From Crocinitomicaceae bacterium (GTDB taxonomy: Bacteria; Bacteroidota; Bacteroidia; Flavobacteriales_D; Crocinitomicaceae): DNA of 7,856 nt. The position numbers and the translations under genes are program-made. Shown piece after piece: positions 6,290 to 7,856 of the stretch. Location of the stretch: contig JABSPC010000652.1 of NCBI GenBank assembly GCA_013215515.1, positions 1 through 7,856 on the forward strand, in the 5' to 3' direction. The notes under the pieces are model-generated. The model was not told the DNA's origin. It saw nothing but the letters and a program-made list of their open reading frames with translations, and ran no database searches. Numbering within the stretch: the first letter of the stretch is position 1; every line of letters begins with the position of its first letter.

Positions 6290-7426
6290 ATGAAAAATTT
6301 AGTAATCGTTATCGCAATCGGAAGTATTGCATTTGTAAGTTGTAAGAAAAAAGGGTGTACTGACCCATTAGCAACGAATTATAATTCAGAAGCACAAAAG
6401 GATGATGGGAATTGTACTTACGGTCCTTCCTATACCATTCCTAGTACATTTTCTTTTACAGATGAGTCTGGAAATTCAACTGTAAGCTTTAGTGGTCAAA
6501 CAGAACGTTTGGATCAGTTAAGTGAAATGGTAACCCTTATGAAAACAGGGAATGCTACAACACTAGACGCGCAAATTTTGAAAGATATGTTTGCCAATAC
6601 AAATGGTGATGGAAATGGAAACTTCACATTTACATCAACTAAACAATTGAAGAATAAGTGTTTTACAATTGATCAACCATTGTTTGAAACGTTTATGGAT
6701 AACCTTGCTGCTGCAAGTGTCGATAATGCAACAACAGCAACTGATGGACAAGCGGGAACGTTAATTTCAGGAGCATCTACGTATTTGTTCGATGCAAACG
6801 GTGTGGAACAAGTTCAAGTAATTGAAAAAGGATTAATGGGTGCAGTATTCTTGAATCAAGCATTGAATACGTATTTCGGGGCAGGAAAAATGGACGTTGA
6901 TAATACGACTGCTGTTGATGCAGTTGCAGGGAAGTATTACACTGAAATGGAACACCATTGGGATGAAGCTTTCGGTTATTTTGGAGTAAGCACTGACTTT
7001 CCAACTACAGTTCCAGACAGATTTTGGGGTAAATATTGTAACAGCCAAGATGGTTCAATCAATTGTAACGCGGATATGATGGATCAATTTCTTGAAGGTA
7101 GAGCTGCTCTCTCAGCAGATATATTAGAACATCGCGATGTTGCGATTGATGCTATTAGAACAGAGTGGGAAGATATTTCTGCTTACCAAGCTATGACTTA
7201 CCTTGATGGTGCAGTTGGTTATTTTGGTGCGGATGACGCAAAGTTTTTACATGTTCTTTCTGAAGCATACGCTTTTGCATGGAACTTAAGATATGCACCA
7301 GTTGAAACGAGAAGAATGGATACTACTGAGCACGCTGCTTTAATGGCAATGTTCAATACAAACTTCTGGTCAATGACTGTAGCAGACATCAATGCAATTA
7401 AGAGTGCAATAGACGCAAAATATTAA
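6290..7426 (+). CDS. DUF4856 family lipoprotein
   Basis: Start is placed at ATG 6290 because it opens a lipoprotein signal peptide, MKNLVIVIAIGSIAFVSC, with the lipidated Cys at residue 18 followed by three lysines. The ATG at 6227 in the same frame would add 21 residues that spoil the signal. The mature protein begins with a short GCTDPLATNY...DDGNC module (residues 22-42, two cysteines), common at the N-terminus of Bacteroidota surface proteins. A helical DUF4856 domain then fills about 50-378, with segments such as EKGLMGAVFLNQ (179-190) and EHHWDEAFGYFG (221-232). DUF4856 is distantly like the imelysin/EfeO fold and is typically found beside imelysin genes, as here, 10 bp upstream of one. 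The protein is probably anchored to the outer membrane and involved in metal (likely iron) handling; no activity has been read from the sequence. Confidence 0.87.
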   Translation: MKNLVIVIAIGSIAFVSCKKKGCTDPLATNYNSEAQKDDGNCTYGPSYTIPSTFSFTDESGNSTVSFSGQTERLDQLSEMVTLMKTGNATTLDAQILKDMFANTNGDGNGNFTFTSTKQLKNKCFTIDQPLFETFMDNLAAASVDNATTATDGQAGTLISGASTYLFDANGVEQVQVIEKGLMGAVFLNQALNTYFGAGKMDVDNTTAVDAVAGKYYTEMEHHWDEAFGYFGVSTDFPTTVPDRFWGKYCNSQDGSINCNADMMDQFLEGRAALSADILEHRDVAIDAIRTEWEDISAYQAMTYLDGAVGYFGADDAKFLHVLSEAYAFAWNLRYAPVETRRMDTTEHAALMAMFNTNFWSMTVADINAIKSAIDAKY

Positions 7427-7436
7427 GAGACTAGAT

Positions 7437-7856
7437 ATGAAATTTAAAAATTCGCTGAAGTATATACTTGTAGTAACCGCGTGCATTTTAATGGCGGCGA
7501 GCTGCATAAAACCTCCTGTTGAGGCTCCAGAATTTGACAAGGCTGATTTATTAGACAATGTAGCAACGAACCTCATTGTTCCTGCATTGAATAATTTCGA
7601 TAGCAAACTGAATACTTTAAAAACAAGTTTCGATGTCTTTGAGGCGGATAGAACTTCAGCGAATTTAGAAGTTGTAAGAACAAATTGGAAAGCAGCTTAT
7701 TCGGCATGGCAAACAACTAAGATTTACGATTTCGGGCCTGTTTACGACAATGGATTTAAAAGCGCAACGGGAACTTTCCCTTCTGATACTGCGGAGATTC
7801 GAGATAACATTTTAAATGGAGGTTATAATTTAGCATCAGCCTCAAATGTTGATGCA
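7437..7856 (+). CDS. Imelysin family (M75-like) lipoprotein, N-terminal part
   Basis: The frame opens at ATG 7437 and continues for 140 codons to the right edge, so the C-terminal part is missing. The signal peptide MKFKNSLKYILVVTACILMA is followed by ASC, placing the lipidated Cys at residue 23. Residues 37-100 match the start of the imelysin domain: NVATNLIVPALNNFDSKLNT, then NWKAAYSAWQTTKIYDFGPV. The characteristic GxHxxE motif would lie downstream of the window edge and cannot be checked. Imelysin relatives (IrpA, EfeO, insulin-cleaving membrane protease ICMP) are secreted metal- or iron-associated proteins, often iron-regulated. With only 10 bp after the DUF4856 stop, the two are almost certainly co-transcribed. 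Confidence 0.88.
   Translation, partial: MKFKNSLKYILVVTACILMAASCIKPPVEAPEFDKADLLDNVATNLIVPALNNFDSKLNTLKTSFDVFEADRTSANLEVVRTNWKAAYSAWQTTKIYDFGPVYDNGFKSATGTFPSDTAEIRDNILNGGYNLASASNVDA

Noticed and set aside
1..7856. CRISPR array, toxin-antitoxin pair, or phage defence system.
   Set aside because: No regularly spaced repeats, no small paired genes and no defence domains were seen on either strand.

Overview
The window is low-GC DNA that looks like a chromosomal segment of a Bacteroidota bacterium, most likely a flavobacterial-type lineage (Flavobacteriales, possibly Crocinitomicaceae/Cryomorphaceae; the rank below phylum is an inference). The support is a PorZ-type type IX secretion protein, a TPR-GAF-SpoIIE phosphatase, DUF4856 and imelysin lipoproteins, a GCTDP...DDGNC module, promoter motifs of the Bacteroidota TTTG/TAnnTTTG type, and A-rich leaders without strong Shine-Dalgarno sequences.

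Layout from left to right. Positions 1-1734 (minus) hold the N-terminal 578 residues of a PorZ-like beta-propeller protein. Its C-terminus runs off the left edge, and a near-perfect promoter lies just upstream. A divergent promoter then leads to a tRNA-Arg(UCG) gene at 1933-2006 (plus), followed at once by an intrinsic terminator. The tRNA leader contains an exact copy of the first 22 bases of the tRNA plus one base of 5' flank. Positions 2053-2359 are a gene-free stretch rich in inverted repeats, including a terminator-like hairpin for the next gene. Positions 2360-4774 (minus) encode an 804-residue signalling protein with TPR, coiled coil, GAF and SpoIIE/PP2C phosphatase regions. Positions 4775-5566 are mostly non-coding and hold a remnant of an IS5-type transposase N-terminus and two inverted repeats, one a perfect 17-bp arm palindrome.

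The right part is a divergent pair. A four-helix cytochrome b (minus, 5567-6142) faces a lipoprotein operon on the plus strand: a DUF4856 lipoprotein at 6290-7426, then 10 bp later an imelysin-family lipoprotein that runs off the right edge. The 147-bp region between them carries a Fur/PerR-like 10-1-10 inverted repeat that overlaps the predicted -33 element of the cytochrome gene. This fits an iron-responsive module in which periplasmic or surface lipoproteins handle iron (or another metal) and a membrane cytochrome b supplies electrons. That joint role is inference from family and site; the sequence directly shows only the gene order and the motifs.

No clearly new multi-gene system is visible. 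The most unusual items are the tRNA 5'-fragment duplication in the tRNA leader, the Fur-like divergent control region, and the palindrome next to the transposase remnant.
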